Assembly (NCBI GenBank): GCA_022690815.1
Contig: JALCZJ010000022.1
Coordinates: 1-46,043 of the forward strand
Reading direction: 5' to 3'
Length of the DNA: 46,043 nt
Origin: Ferrimicrobium sp.
GTDB taxonomy: Bacteria > Actinomycetota > Acidimicrobiia > Acidimicrobiales > Acidimicrobiaceae
Shown: positions 7,468 to 15,494 of the stretch, piece by piece
How the letters are laid out: each line of letters starts with the position of its first letter
Position numbering within the stretch: position 1 is the first letter of the stretch
Translations under genes and position numbers: made by a program
The notes under the pieces: generated by a model
Seen by the model: the letters and a program-made list of their open reading frames with translations, nothing else
What the model was told of the DNA's origin: nothing
Databases searched by the model: none

Positions 7468-7551
7468 ATGTCAAAGCGAACTGTCAAGCGAAAGCTCCGT
7501 GCCAAGAAAAAGGCCAACCATGGTAAGAAGCCGAACTGCGGTCGCGGCTGA
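7468..7551 (+). CDS. Large ribosomal subunit protein bL37
   Basis: A 27-residue basic peptide that starts MSKRTVKRKLRAKKKANHG and ends KKPNCGRG. It matches the actinobacterial 50S mini-protein bL37 (about 24 residues in mycobacteria, ending KANHGKRPNA). The KANHGKxPN core is the diagnostic part. No Shine-Dalgarno is visible; a -10 box lies 9 bases before ATG, so the mRNA is probably leaderless. It is divergent from ychF, and its codon composition is strongly Arg/Lys biased like bS22. Confidence 0.9.
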   Translation: MSKRTVKRKLRAKKKANHGKKPNCGRG

Positions 7552-8161
7552 GAGACCTGCACACGATCGTTAAGCCATCCTAAGATGGTGATGCATGGCA
7601 CCACCTTTGGTTGTGCCAATCCGTGCAACCCAACCTACCCAACGCCACCCATTGAGGTCCACCTGCGATGTATTGGCTGATGTCTCTTGCTGTGAGCTAC
7701 AACATTCGTCGGCCAGTGTTGCGGTGACTGGCCTGTGGCGCCCTTCCTTTGTGCAAGCCAGTCTCGGTGGGACGGGTACCGAGCGTTGCTCGAGCGCACC
7801 CGTCGTAGCAGCCCTACGCCTTCGACATCTCACGTGTTGTGGTCGTCCGATGATGGCGCCGTAACAAGAACATGCTAGACATCGACACCGATGCGGGAAC
7901 AACGGGCGATCGCCCTCTTGTTGGCACCACGATCACTGCTGAATCGATGGTGCCACCATCACTGGCGCACCAACCAGCGAACTAACGCGGTCGGCCTCCT
8001 TGGGGCATTGGCGTCGGCAATGGTCTCCTCGAACACCAAGCACCGCTTTCGATCGACTCTGGTACGGTCAAGGGCACCGATGATAGCATCACGAGACACC
8101 ATCGCTCGATATCATTGCCCCGCAACGCTGAGTTGACAATAGTCAGGCGAAGGTGCTTGGC
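7552..8161. other. 610-base spacer without a recognisable gene
   Basis: Short ORFs on both strands are Cys/His/Arg-rich and look random. No tRNA, tmRNA, RNase P or SRP RNA signature was seen. The region holds one strong hairpin (7596-7618) and an 8-bp inverted repeat TGGCACCA/TGGTGCCA at 7922-7929 and 7948-7955. It may be decayed coding DNA. Confidence 0.5.
7596..7618 (+). repeat. 10-bp hairpin after bL37
   Basis: TGGCACCACC (7596-7605), loop TTT and GGTTGTGCCA (7609-7618) pair with a single C-T mismatch. It lies 45 bases after the bL37 stop. There is no T tract, so it is not a classical terminator. Confidence 0.5.
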
Positions 8162-8629
8162 TCAAAACGGCTTAAACAGCATCAAATAAAAGGCAACGAG
8201 GTAAAGCACCACAACGATCTGCTGGGTGCGCAGAACCTGTTGGCCGGCTTGATGAATTGCAAAGTCACCAGCACCGTCAACCTCAAGCAATGCGCCAAGC
8301 TTTCGCTGGGCGGGCCAAGCACGAGCCGTCAAGATTCCGAGTTCGATCACCCAAATGGTCACCGCGCTCAGGAACCATCCCTGACTGATGTCGGAGGCGT
8401 TGCGCACCACCAGCAGGCTGATGCCAAAGACTGGCACCAAAACCACACACCATTGGGCAAGTGATATCTTGCCGTCGAAGAAGCGCCGGACGCTATCGGT
8501 GGGGCCACCGTGGGCAGCATCTCTCGCAGTCCAACCAGCAATTGCGTTGGAACCAAATCCGATCAGCCCAACCCCCACATGGAAGATCAACAACAGTACG
8601 TACATGGGGTTATTGACACCGAGTTTCAC
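8162..8629 (-). CDS. Four-helix membrane protein of unknown function
   Basis: A 155-aa integral membrane protein with four hydrophobic segments: YVLLLIFHVGVGLIGFG near the N terminus, AQWCVVLVPVFGISLLVV, a stretch around AVTIWVIELGIL, and VVVLYLVAFYLMLF at the C terminus. The layout resembles small DUF2269-like membrane proteins, but I cannot name the family with confidence. GTG 8629 is chosen because GAGG lies about 8 bases upstream; the longer frame would run into the cysteine desulfurase. It lies 43 bases downstream of that gene and may share its transcript. Confidence 0.7.
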   Translation of the reverse strand: MKLGVNNPMYVLLLIFHVGVGLIGFGSNAIAGWTARDAAHGGPTDSVRRFFDGKISLAQWCVVLVPVFGISLLVVRNASDISQGWFLSAVTIWVIELGILTARAWPAQRKLGALLEVDGAGDFAIHQAGQQVLRTQQIVVVLYLVAFYLMLFKPF

Positions 8630-8672
8630 AGGTGCTGCCTCGACTCTTCCTCCAACCTCAACGTGGGGGTCC

Positions 8673-9797
8673 TCAATGAGACCGCAACTTTGCAACTGCC
8701 TCGCCAACCGCATCCACGGTGAAGTCAATGCCACCACTGTCGAGGTTGGACGCGTACGAGAACCGAACTTGGGAACGCGCGGCTAGTGGTGGGTACCCTT
8801 GTGCTAACAACACATGTGAGGGCTGCATCGCGCCTGACGCACACGCTGCACCAGCTGAAGCTCGCACTCCTCGCTCATCGAGGAGAAAAAGCAGATCTTC
8901 GGCACGCAGACCCGGAAACAGGGCGCTGGTGATACCAACTCGTTCGCAATCGGCGCCGACAATCTCCACGCCGACTCCAAGCGCCGTCAGACCACGCTCA
9001 AGGCGATGTTGCAGGGCCCGACAGATCTCCCGATGCTCCTCAAAGGCTATCGACGCATCAGCAAGCGCTACCGTCCCCGCGGCTACCAGCGGTACCGACA
9101 CCGTACCGGCACGAAGATCGTACTCTTGTGGACCGCCGACCAACAGAGGCTCAAGGGCGACGCCGTGACGTCGCAGGAGTACGCCGACTCCAACTGGGCC
9201 ACCAACCTTATGCGGGCTGAGCACACCGATATCAACCCACTCGATCGTCTCAGCGATCCCACCCCAGGAGCCCAAGGCGACCAGATCCGATACCACTAGC
9301 GCATCCGGATTCAAACGCTTGACCAAGGAGGAAAGTGCGCGCACTGGTTGAATCACACCAGTCTCATTGTTTGCACCCATGACGATCAGTCCAGCGATCG
9401 ACGATCCTCGAACCTTAAGCAGTTCGGCAGAGGCTTCAAAATCAACCATCCCCGCAGGCGTTACCGGTAGCCAAACAACACGGTCACCAAGGCGCTTCAA
9501 TGGTTCGATCACGCAGCCATGTTCGATCGGTGTCGCAACGACACAGCCAACGCGACGCTCCATAGCTCGCACAACCCAGTTCAGCGACTCGGTCGCACCG
9601 GAAGTGAAGATCACCTCATCGGCAGCGAGCCCGTAGAGATTGGCCAGCCTGGTGCGAGCCAACTCAAGTTCGTGTTTGGCCTCGGCGCCCCAAGCGTGTG
9701 CCGAGGCAGGATTACCCGGACTCTTCCTGGCTACAGCGACGTAGGTCGACAGTGCCCTCTCGGTCATCGGGGAGGTTGCTGCATGATCGAGGTACAC
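8673..9797 (-). CDS. Class V cysteine desulfurase (NifS/IscS family)
   Basis: A PLP enzyme that removes sulfur from cysteine for Fe-S clusters or tRNA thiolation. It begins YLDHAATSP, has FTSGATESLNW, the PLP lysine in SPHKVGGP, and the active-site cysteine in the loop SAGAACASG. It lacks the extended IscS C terminus. GTG 9797 is preferred over 9803: GAGG then sits 7 bases upstream and the protein starts like its relatives. No iscU or mnmA is adjacent, so the sulfur acceptor cannot be told from context. Confidence 0.92.
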   Translation of the reverse strand: MYLDHAATSPMTERALSTYVAVARKSPGNPASAHAWGAEAKHELELARTRLANLYGLAADEVIFTSGATESLNWVVRAMERRVGCVVATPIEHGCVIEPLKRLGDRVVWLPVTPAGMVDFEASAELLKVRGSSIAGLIVMGANNETGVIQPVRALSSLVKRLNPDALVVSDLVALGSWGGIAETIEWVDIGVLSPHKVGGPVGVGVLLRRHGVALEPLLVGGPQEYDLRAGTVSVPLVAAGTVALADASIAFEEHREICRALQHRLERGLTALGVGVEIVGADCERVGITSALFPGLRAEDLLFLLDERGVRASAGAACASGAMQPSHVLLAQGYPPLAARSQVRFSYASNLDSGGIDFTVDAVGEAVAKLRSH

Positions 9798-9874
9798 GTC
9801 CACGCCTCATGAGTCTACGCAAGACGGTCAGCCTCGATGCCTCCTCCTCAGTTCCTGTTTAGATGGGGCCCTGC

Positions 9875-11089
9875 TTAGATACCAGCGACCTTGGCGAGCG
9901 CCATCACACCCTCATGCACTTGGGCAAAGCTTGTGTACAGAGGGGAGGGCGCGAACCTGATGCGATTGGGTACTCGGTAATCGACCAAAACCTTATGGTG
10001 TTGCATAAGGAGACTGGAAAGCTCGAGCGCCGACGGATGCTCAAAGGTCACGTGTCCTCCGCGCGATGCCCCATCACGCGGAGACGCAAGTCGAAATCCA
10101 TGCGGTTCGAGCACGCTATCAAAAAGTTCAATCGCCAGATCGGTTTGGAGCAAAGACTTGGCTCGAAGCCGTTCGATGCCAGCCTCACAGACCACCGTGA
10201 GGGCACCCTTGAGGGCTGAAAGCGCAAGCACAGGAGGGGTCCCAACCAGGAAGCGCCCGATGCCAGCAACCGGTTCGTAAGTCGTTGCCATTTGAAACTG
10301 ATCAGCGGCGGAGAACCACCCCCAGATCGGCTGGGTGAGCTCGGATTGCAGGCGCGCCCGAGCGTAGAGAAAGGCGGGTGACCCAGGTCCGCCGTTCAAG
10401 TACTTGTAGGTACAGCCCACGGCAAAGTCAACCTCATCGTCGTCGAGTGAGATCGGCACCGCACCAACCGAGTGCGATAGATCCGCAACCAGCATCGCCC
10501 CTACCGAGTGGACGAGGTCGGCGATCTCGGCGAGGTTGTTGAGCGCCCCAGACCGGTAATTCACCTGGCTCAGCACCACCACAGCGACATCGTCATCGAG
10601 GTATGGGGCAAAGTCATCGGTGGTGAGCGGCGCATCCATTGAGCTCGCGACCAGCCGTAACTCCATGTCGTGTTCTCTCGCAATGCCATCAAGAATGTAC
10701 CGATCGGTTGGGAAATCGTTGAGATCGACGAGAAGGACTCGCCGGTTGGGCACCAACGAACGTGCCGCCATGATCGCCTTGTAGAGATTGACCGACGTGG
10801 AGTCAGAGACCACGACCTGCCCCGGGGCGGCACCCAGAAGATGACTTGCTAGCGTTTCACCCAACGAATAGCTCAGTTCAGTCCAGTGCTCCCAGCCCCG
10901 AATTAGCTCCCCACCCCATTCCTGATCGATCGCGACCATGATGGCTTCACGGGCTGCATGACTCAGCCGACCGAGGGAGTTCCCATCCAAATAGTTAATC
11001 GCCTGTGGGTCTTTGACAAAACGCTCCCGATAATCGCTGAGTTCATCGGTCTCATCAAGCTGGCCAACCCGCTCACTCAATCCAGCCAT
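9875..11089 (-). CDS. kynU: Kynureninase (KynU)
   Basis: A PLP enzyme cleaving kynurenine to anthranilate and alanine. Diagnostic features are YLDGNSLGRLSHAA near the N terminus, DFPTDRYIL, ADLSHSVGAVP, the PLP lysine motif CTYKYLNGGPGSPAF, IWGW, and the C-terminal YRVPNRIRFAPSPLY. ATG 11089 gives 404 aa and has AGGGGAG 6 bases upstream, better than the longer in-frame start. No tryptophan dioxygenase or formamidase is adjacent, so this would be an isolated step of tryptophan breakdown or an anthranilate supply. Confidence 0.95.
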   Translation of the reverse strand: MAGLSERVGQLDETDELSDYRERFVKDPQAINYLDGNSLGRLSHAAREAIMVAIDQEWGGELIRGWEHWTELSYSLGETLASHLLGAAPGQVVVSDSTSVNLYKAIMAARSLVPNRRVLLVDLNDFPTDRYILDGIAREHDMELRLVASSMDAPLTTDDFAPYLDDDVAVVVLSQVNYRSGALNNLAEIADLVHSVGAMLVADLSHSVGAVPISLDDDEVDFAVGCTYKYLNGGPGSPAFLYARARLQSELTQPIWGWFSAADQFQMATTYEPVAGIGRFLVGTPPVLALSALKGALTVVCEAGIERLRAKSLLQTDLAIELFDSVLEPHGFRLASPRDGASRGGHVTFEHPSALELSSLLMQHHKVLVDYRVPNRIRFAPSPLYTSFAQVHEGVMALAKVAGI

Positions 11090-11408
11090 AGCGACTCCCC
11101 TCTCTCTGTTGGACCGCACACGAGGCCGGATCGGCCCCGACGATCACACACGTCAAACCGGTGACTCACTCGTCTCGCACAGGACTCGTTCGTCTGGTGC
11201 CAGTAATGGTCTTCGTCATTCGTCGACGGTCAGTCATGAGCCTATACTGGAGCCGTCACTGCTGCAACTGGAGCGCCCTTGCTAGGCGATGTCTGACCTC
11301 ACGTATATGCCCACCGAATAGCCAATGTTCTTGGCCAGTGAGGAACAACCGGCACGATATGAGGTTGTAACTTGGAGAACAACTCAAGCCAACCGAGGCT
11401 GCACCTGC

Positions 11409-11414
11409 TAGCTT
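11409..11414 (+). promoter_or_regulatory. Probable galT -10 box (TAGCTT)
   Basis: TAGCTT lies 20 bases before the galT GTG. The predicted start at about 11421 leaves a 14-nt leader that still contains AAGGAG. The rest of the 345-base gap to kynU (11090-11434) holds no recognisable gene. Confidence 0.4.
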
Positions 11415-11434
11415 GAGGAGGTAAAGGAGCGCCG

Positions 11435-12433
11435 GTGGATGCACATCAGTTAAGACTTGACCCGCTAACAGGCCGATGGGTTGTCGTTGCCGAGGGTAGA
11501 CGATATCGCCCTGCTGCCATCTCACTCTCATCGGAGGCATCACCCGAGGACCCATCCCGTCCGTGCCCGTTCTGCCCCGGCAACGAGGAGGCGACGCCCT
11601 CAGCGCTCGAGACCTACGGGCCAACTGGCTCGTGGCAGGTGCGCGTCGTGCCCAACCTCTATCCCGTGTTCCAGGGTGAGGCCCCAATGGTGAGCGTGAG
11701 TCACGGTCCGGTCTTTACCCAGGCTCCCGCAACCGGGATCCACGAGGTCCTCATCCTCTCCCCAGATCACCACGCCAAATGGAGTGAGTTCGATGCCGAG
11801 CAGTCTCGGATAGTGATGTCAGCCATTCGTGATCGAACTGAGGCACACGCCCACTCAAGCTCCATACGGTATTCGCAGACGATCGTCAACCAAGGCCGCG
11901 ATGCCGGTGCCTCCATGGCACACCCACATGCCCAGCTCCTTGGGATGTCATTCGTTCCACGAGAGTTGGCCGATGAGCAAGGTGGCTTCTCCCGCTTCGT
12001 TGGCGGCTGCTTGCTCTGTACGACGGTGGCGCTCGAGGAGTCGATCGACTCAAGAGTGCTCTTTACCAACGACCATCTCGCCGTCATCGCACCATACTGG
12101 TCCTCGATCCCGTTCGAACTCTTGATTGTTCCTCGCGAACACGGGCCGTATCTGCACCTCGCAGACCCCAATGCGCTCTTCGGGGTAGGAGAGGCGATCG
12201 CTACGTCGCTCGCAACGCTTCGTGAGAAGGTCGGCCCGGTCGCCTATAACATCGTCTTCCACTCCTCGCCGTACCGGGCCTTCAGCAATTTTCATTGGCA
12301 TGCTCACGTCTACCCCAAGCTCTCCACGTTGGCAGGCTTTGAGATGGGCACTGGCGTGCAGATCAACATCGTCTCCCCGGAACTCGCAATCGAGGTACTC
12401 ACCGACGGCCCACGGCACCTCGCGGTGGGGTGA
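11435..12433 (+). CDS. galT: Galactose-1-phosphate uridylyltransferase (GalT)
   Basis: A HIT-fold nucleotidyltransferase exchanging galactose-1-phosphate with UDP-glucose in the Leloir pathway. It has the metal motif CPFCPGNE near residues 46-53, the catalytic MAHPHAQ with its active-site histidine, and a C-terminal FHWHAHVYPKL block. The length of 332 aa fits the family. The GTG start has AAAGGAG at good spacing. No galK or galE is nearby; galU at 42.8 kb supplies UDP-glucose. Some relatives act on other nucleotides (ADP-sugar type), so substrate choice is inferred. Confidence 0.9.
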   Translation: MDAHQLRLDPLTGRWVVVAEGRRYRPAAISLSSEASPEDPSRPCPFCPGNEEATPSALETYGPTGSWQVRVVPNLYPVFQGEAPMVSVSHGPVFTQAPATGIHEVLILSPDHHAKWSEFDAEQSRIVMSAIRDRTEAHAHSSSIRYSQTIVNQGRDAGASMAHPHAQLLGMSFVPRELADEQGGFSRFVGGCLLCTTVALEESIDSRVLFTNDHLAVIAPYWSSIPFELLIVPREHGPYLHLADPNALFGVGEAIATSLATLREKVGPVAYNIVFHSSPYRAFSNFHWHAHVYPKLSTLAGFEMGTGVQINIVSPELAIEVLTDGPRHLAVG

Positions 12434-12783
12434 GAGGCTTTCCCAAAGGTTTACACGCCTCGCAGCCCGGACCGGTGCGCACGGCGGGTCGGTAACAGTC
12501 GGTTCAAACCGGCTTCCAATGCATCGAGCCCCAGGGCCGAGCACCGCTCGGCTACCGGTCAAACGACATGATGTCATCGAAAATCAGTGGTCACTGCTAC
12601 CAGCACAATTCAAGCGTTGCGCCAGCCGAGCCCCGGTCATGGATTCCACCGCGCTTACCGCACACATCGACACGCTCGATCAGGGTCGTGATTGGGGTCA
12701 CGGCCCAGGATGGCTACACTCATTCACTCACGCGCCGACCTCAGTACGATCCCGAAGCGAGGATAACTGGCGCGATCAACGTC
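12434..12783. other. 350-base spacer without a gene
   Basis: Between the convergent galT and ROK kinase genes. No credible ORF. It contains a perfect 7-bp hairpin GCCGAGC-ACC-GCTCGGC at 12536-12552 with no T tract. Confidence 0.5.
12536..12552. repeat. Perfect 7-bp hairpin in the galT/ROK spacer
   Basis: GCCGAGC (12536-12542), loop ACC, GCTCGGC (12546-12552). It lies about 100 bases after the galT stop and 230 after the ROK kinase stop. It could slow either transcript but lacks a T run. Confidence 0.45.
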
Positions 12784-13650
12784 CTAGCTCGTGGTAAGCG
12801 CCGTCTCGACAAAGGCCGCGCCCCGTAAGCCAGCGTCATCACCGAGCTGGGCAGGGATCAGTTGCAGGCCAGCTAGGTACTTTGGCACGCTGCGGTCAAA
12901 GACCTGCTGGGTCATCTCAAGCACGACCGGATCAGACAGTCCAAGACCACCACCGACGACGATCTTGTCTGGAGCCAACAGCCAGGCGACATTCGAGAGC
13001 AAGATGCCGAGCGCCTCGGTCACTCTGCTGAGCACCTCACGTTCGATACCAGCGTTAGCAGCGGCCGACTTGACCAAGGCAGGATTCTCGACGCTCAAAC
13101 CAGCCTCCTTGGCCATGCGAGCCAAGGCAGTGCCAGAGGCGAGTGATTCGGCCTCGTCCATCGCCTCAAGCCCAAGGCGAGTATGACCGGCCTCCATCGT
13201 CGAGAAGTGTCCGCGCAACAGTCGTCCCTGATGGACCACGCCTGCTCCAATGCCCGTCGAGCAGGTGAGAAAAACGACGGTGGATCCACCTTGACCCGCC
13301 CCGAGCTCAGACTCGCCAAGTGCTGCCATGTCAGCATCGTTGACAAGGATCACGCGCTTGTCGAGAACCTTTTCGAGCGCGGCCACGCTGAGCTCAGCGA
13401 GGAACTCTTGATCGAGGTTCGGAGCGTAGACGACATGACCCTTGGTATAGTCAACAACCCCGGGTGCGCCGAAGATCAGCGTTGGCACCTCGGCACCATC
13501 AACGAGCTCGACAAGCTTGGCCAGTCCCTCACCGACCGACGTGGCCTCCTTGGTGCTGAGGGCAGCCCGCTTGAGGATCTCGCCATCGCTTGAGATGCGA
13601 GCCATGCGAAAATTGGTCCCGCCCAGGTCAACTGCTAATACTTCACCCAT
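12784..13650 (-). CDS. ROK family glucokinase
   Basis: A 288-aa sugar kinase that probably makes glucose-6-phosphate. It has the phosphate loop DLGGTNFRMA at 8-17, the catalytic Asp in VNDADMAALGE, STGIGAG and VGGGLG. The usual ROK zinc motif CxCGxxGCxE is absent: after AGHTRLG the sequence continues without cysteines. The ATG start follows the zwf stop directly, so zwf and this gene form one operon; the product would be the direct substrate of Zwf. The exact sugar is inferred from context. Confidence 0.88.
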   Translation of the reverse strand: MGEVLAVDLGGTNFRMARISSDGEILKRAALSTKEATSVGEGLAKLVELVDGAEVPTLIFGAPGVVDYTKGHVVYAPNLDQEFLAELSVAALEKVLDKRVILVNDADMAALGESELGAGQGGSTVVFLTCSTGIGAGVVHQGRLLRGHFSTMEAGHTRLGLEAMDEAESLASGTALARMAKEAGLSVENPALVKSAAANAGIEREVLSRVTEALGILLSNVAWLLAPDKIVVGGGLGLSDPVVLEMTQQVFDRSVPKYLAGLQLIPAQLGDDAGLRGAAFVETALTTS

Positions 13651-15018
13651 TTAACACCAACCTCCAAACTCGCTGACTAAACCGTCTGCCTCCCTGGGGC
13701 CACCGGTACCTGCGCCGTAGAGGAGAGAGGCTGGCTGATCAAGTAGTGGTGATACTACCCGCCAAGCAGCCTCAACCGACTCTTCTGAGGCAAACCTGGA
13801 CTGATCGTTCCGGGTAACGTCGTCGATTAGCTGAGCATAGGGCTCCTCCCCTTTCACCGGCCCACCGGCACGCCCCACCTCAAGGGAGACCGGGGCAGAG
13901 CGGAGCTGAGGACCAGGAACCTTGGCCTGCATCCGCAGGTCGATCAGATCATCCGGTTTGAATTCGAAGATCAAACGGTTCGGCTCTGGCTGATGATGGG
14001 AATCATTGGAGTCAAAAATCAGAGTCGGTGGAGATCGAAACTCGATGATCGCATTGGTGCGGGTCTCGTCGACGGCCTTGCCGGCCCGGATAAAGACCGG
14101 GACGCCGGCCCAACGCCAAGAGTTGAGCCGGACGCGCACGGCGACAAAGGTCGGCGTCGATGACCCAGGCGTAACGCCTGACTCATTCATATAACCGCGA
14201 TACTGTCCAAGCACCGACTCGGCGAGTGAGAGAGGCTCCATGGAGGAGAGAACCTTGACCCGCTCAAGAGCGACGGCCTCACTGCTCATCGAGAGTGGCG
14301 GCTCCATCAGGAGCAGGCACAGCAGCTGGAGTAGGTGATTCTGTACAACGTCACGGAGCACACCAACGCTGTCATAAAACGCACCTCGTCCTTCGACACC
14401 AAAGTCCTCAAGCATGTTCAGTTCGATCCTCGAGACGTAGTTTCGGTTCCAGAGTGGCTCCAGAATAGAGTTAGCAAACCGAAAGACGAGGAGATTTTGA
14501 ACGGCCTCCTTACCAAGAAAGTGATCGATCCGATAGATCTGGGACTCACGGAACGCTCGCGTGAGAACTTCGGAAAGATGCCGTGCATCACTTAGATCAC
14601 GACCGAAAGGCTTCTCGACCATCACGCGTCCAGTTTCAGCGAAACCCGTCGCTTCCAGTTGGTCTACCACCACCTCAAAGAACCGAGGTGGGATTGCTAG
14701 GTAGAAAATCGGCTCGGCCTCAGCATCGACGACCTTGGCCAACTCCTCATAAAGTGGGTCCGACCCATAATCGCCGCGAACATAGTGCACATCGCGGACG
14801 AAGGCGCCAATCTGGCTCTGCTCGAAATGCCCTGACTCCACCAGCAGGCTCGCTACGTAGTCACGGAAACTGTCAACGCTATGGTCGGTGTCTGCGACCC
14901 CAACAACCTTGAGCCGATAGTCTTCATGATCACGATACAGCGTCATCAAAGCCGGCAACAGCATCTTCTTTGCCAGGTCACCTGTGGCACCAAACAGGAC
15001 AAATGGTATCTCTTTCAC
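13651..15018 (-). CDS. zwf: Glucose-6-phosphate 1-dehydrogenase (Zwf)
   Basis: The first enzyme of the oxidative pentose phosphate route, making 6-phosphogluconolactone and reduced NADP. It shows the dinucleotide loop FGATGDLAKKMLLPAL at residues 8-23, the substrate motif RIDHFLGKE, and FRFANSILEPLWN. At 455 aa it is somewhat shorter than the usual 480-510. The GTG start at 15018 has GGAG about 6 bases upstream. It is directly followed by the ROK kinase. Confidence 0.96.
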   Translation of the reverse strand: MKEIPFVLFGATGDLAKKMLLPALMTLYRDHEDYRLKVVGVADTDHSVDSFRDYVASLLVESGHFEQSQIGAFVRDVHYVRGDYGSDPLYEELAKVVDAEAEPIFYLAIPPRFFEVVVDQLEATGFAETGRVMVEKPFGRDLSDARHLSEVLTRAFRESQIYRIDHFLGKEAVQNLLVFRFANSILEPLWNRNYVSRIELNMLEDFGVEGRGAFYDSVGVLRDVVQNHLLQLLCLLLMEPPLSMSSEAVALERVKVLSSMEPLSLAESVLGQYRGYMNESGVTPGSSTPTFVAVRVRLNSWRWAGVPVFIRAGKAVDETRTNAIIEFRSPPTLIFDSNDSHHQPEPNRLIFEFKPDDLIDLRMQAKVPGPQLRSAPVSLEVGRAGGPVKGEEPYAQLIDDVTRNDQSRFASEESVEAAWRVVSPLLDQPASLLYGAGTGGPREADGLVSEFGGWC

Positions 15019-15494
15019 TCCCGCTCCTCTCTCTCGCAGTCCCGTAGGTCCCGCTCGTTACGTGCAACCATTAACCGTCGCCATCCCCTGCGGGTGGATC
15101 GCGTCCTTGGACCTCTCTTACCTTAGGGAAGCGAGCCAACCGTTCATCGTCGAGGGCCTCCTAAGACCATCGACCTCGTCATGTCCTAGCCTCATCGTAG
15201 GCCAGATTCATCGGCGTTCTCATTTCACCACGCCCCTCGCCTTACCCGAGGCTGCCGAAGTGCCACACGGTCGACACAAGCACTACGATCAAGACGCCTG
15301 CCTTGACGATCAAGCCAGAGGTCACCGTGCAAATAACCCGCCAACAGATGATTCCAACGCTTGTTCATCTCAACACTTCTCAACGACACGCCCTCCTCGG
15401 TCTGTGCTCTCTCGATCTGTGCGGTCTTGATGTGTACTGTCTTGATCTATGGACTGTGAATCGGTGACATGGTCGGGCCCGTCACGGATGCGAT
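15019..15494. other. 476-base spacer without a gene
   Basis: Between zwf and the GH15 gene, both on the minus strand. It holds the probable zwf promoter, a repeated ACGATCAAG near 15284 and 15305, and two imperfect copies of a GTCTTGAT-containing unit near 15420-15450. No credible ORF or RNA gene was seen. Confidence 0.5.
15120..15125 (-). promoter_or_regulatory. Possible zwf -10 box (TAAGGT)
   Basis: TAAGGT on the minus strand, identical to the boxes before tRNA-Gln and the PHP gene. It would give a leader of about 95 nt before the zwf GTG. Confidence 0.35.

Noticed and set aside
7570-7902. Minus-strand 110-aa ORF (and the plus-strand ORF 7595-7864)
   Set aside because: Both are rich in Cys, His and Arg with no recognisable domain, ribosome site or promoter; they overlap each other almost fully.
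12500-12525. tRNA T-arm-like GGTTCAAACC
   Set aside because: The stem has a G-G mismatch when the loop is set to seven bases and no anticodon arm or acceptor stem can be paired around it.
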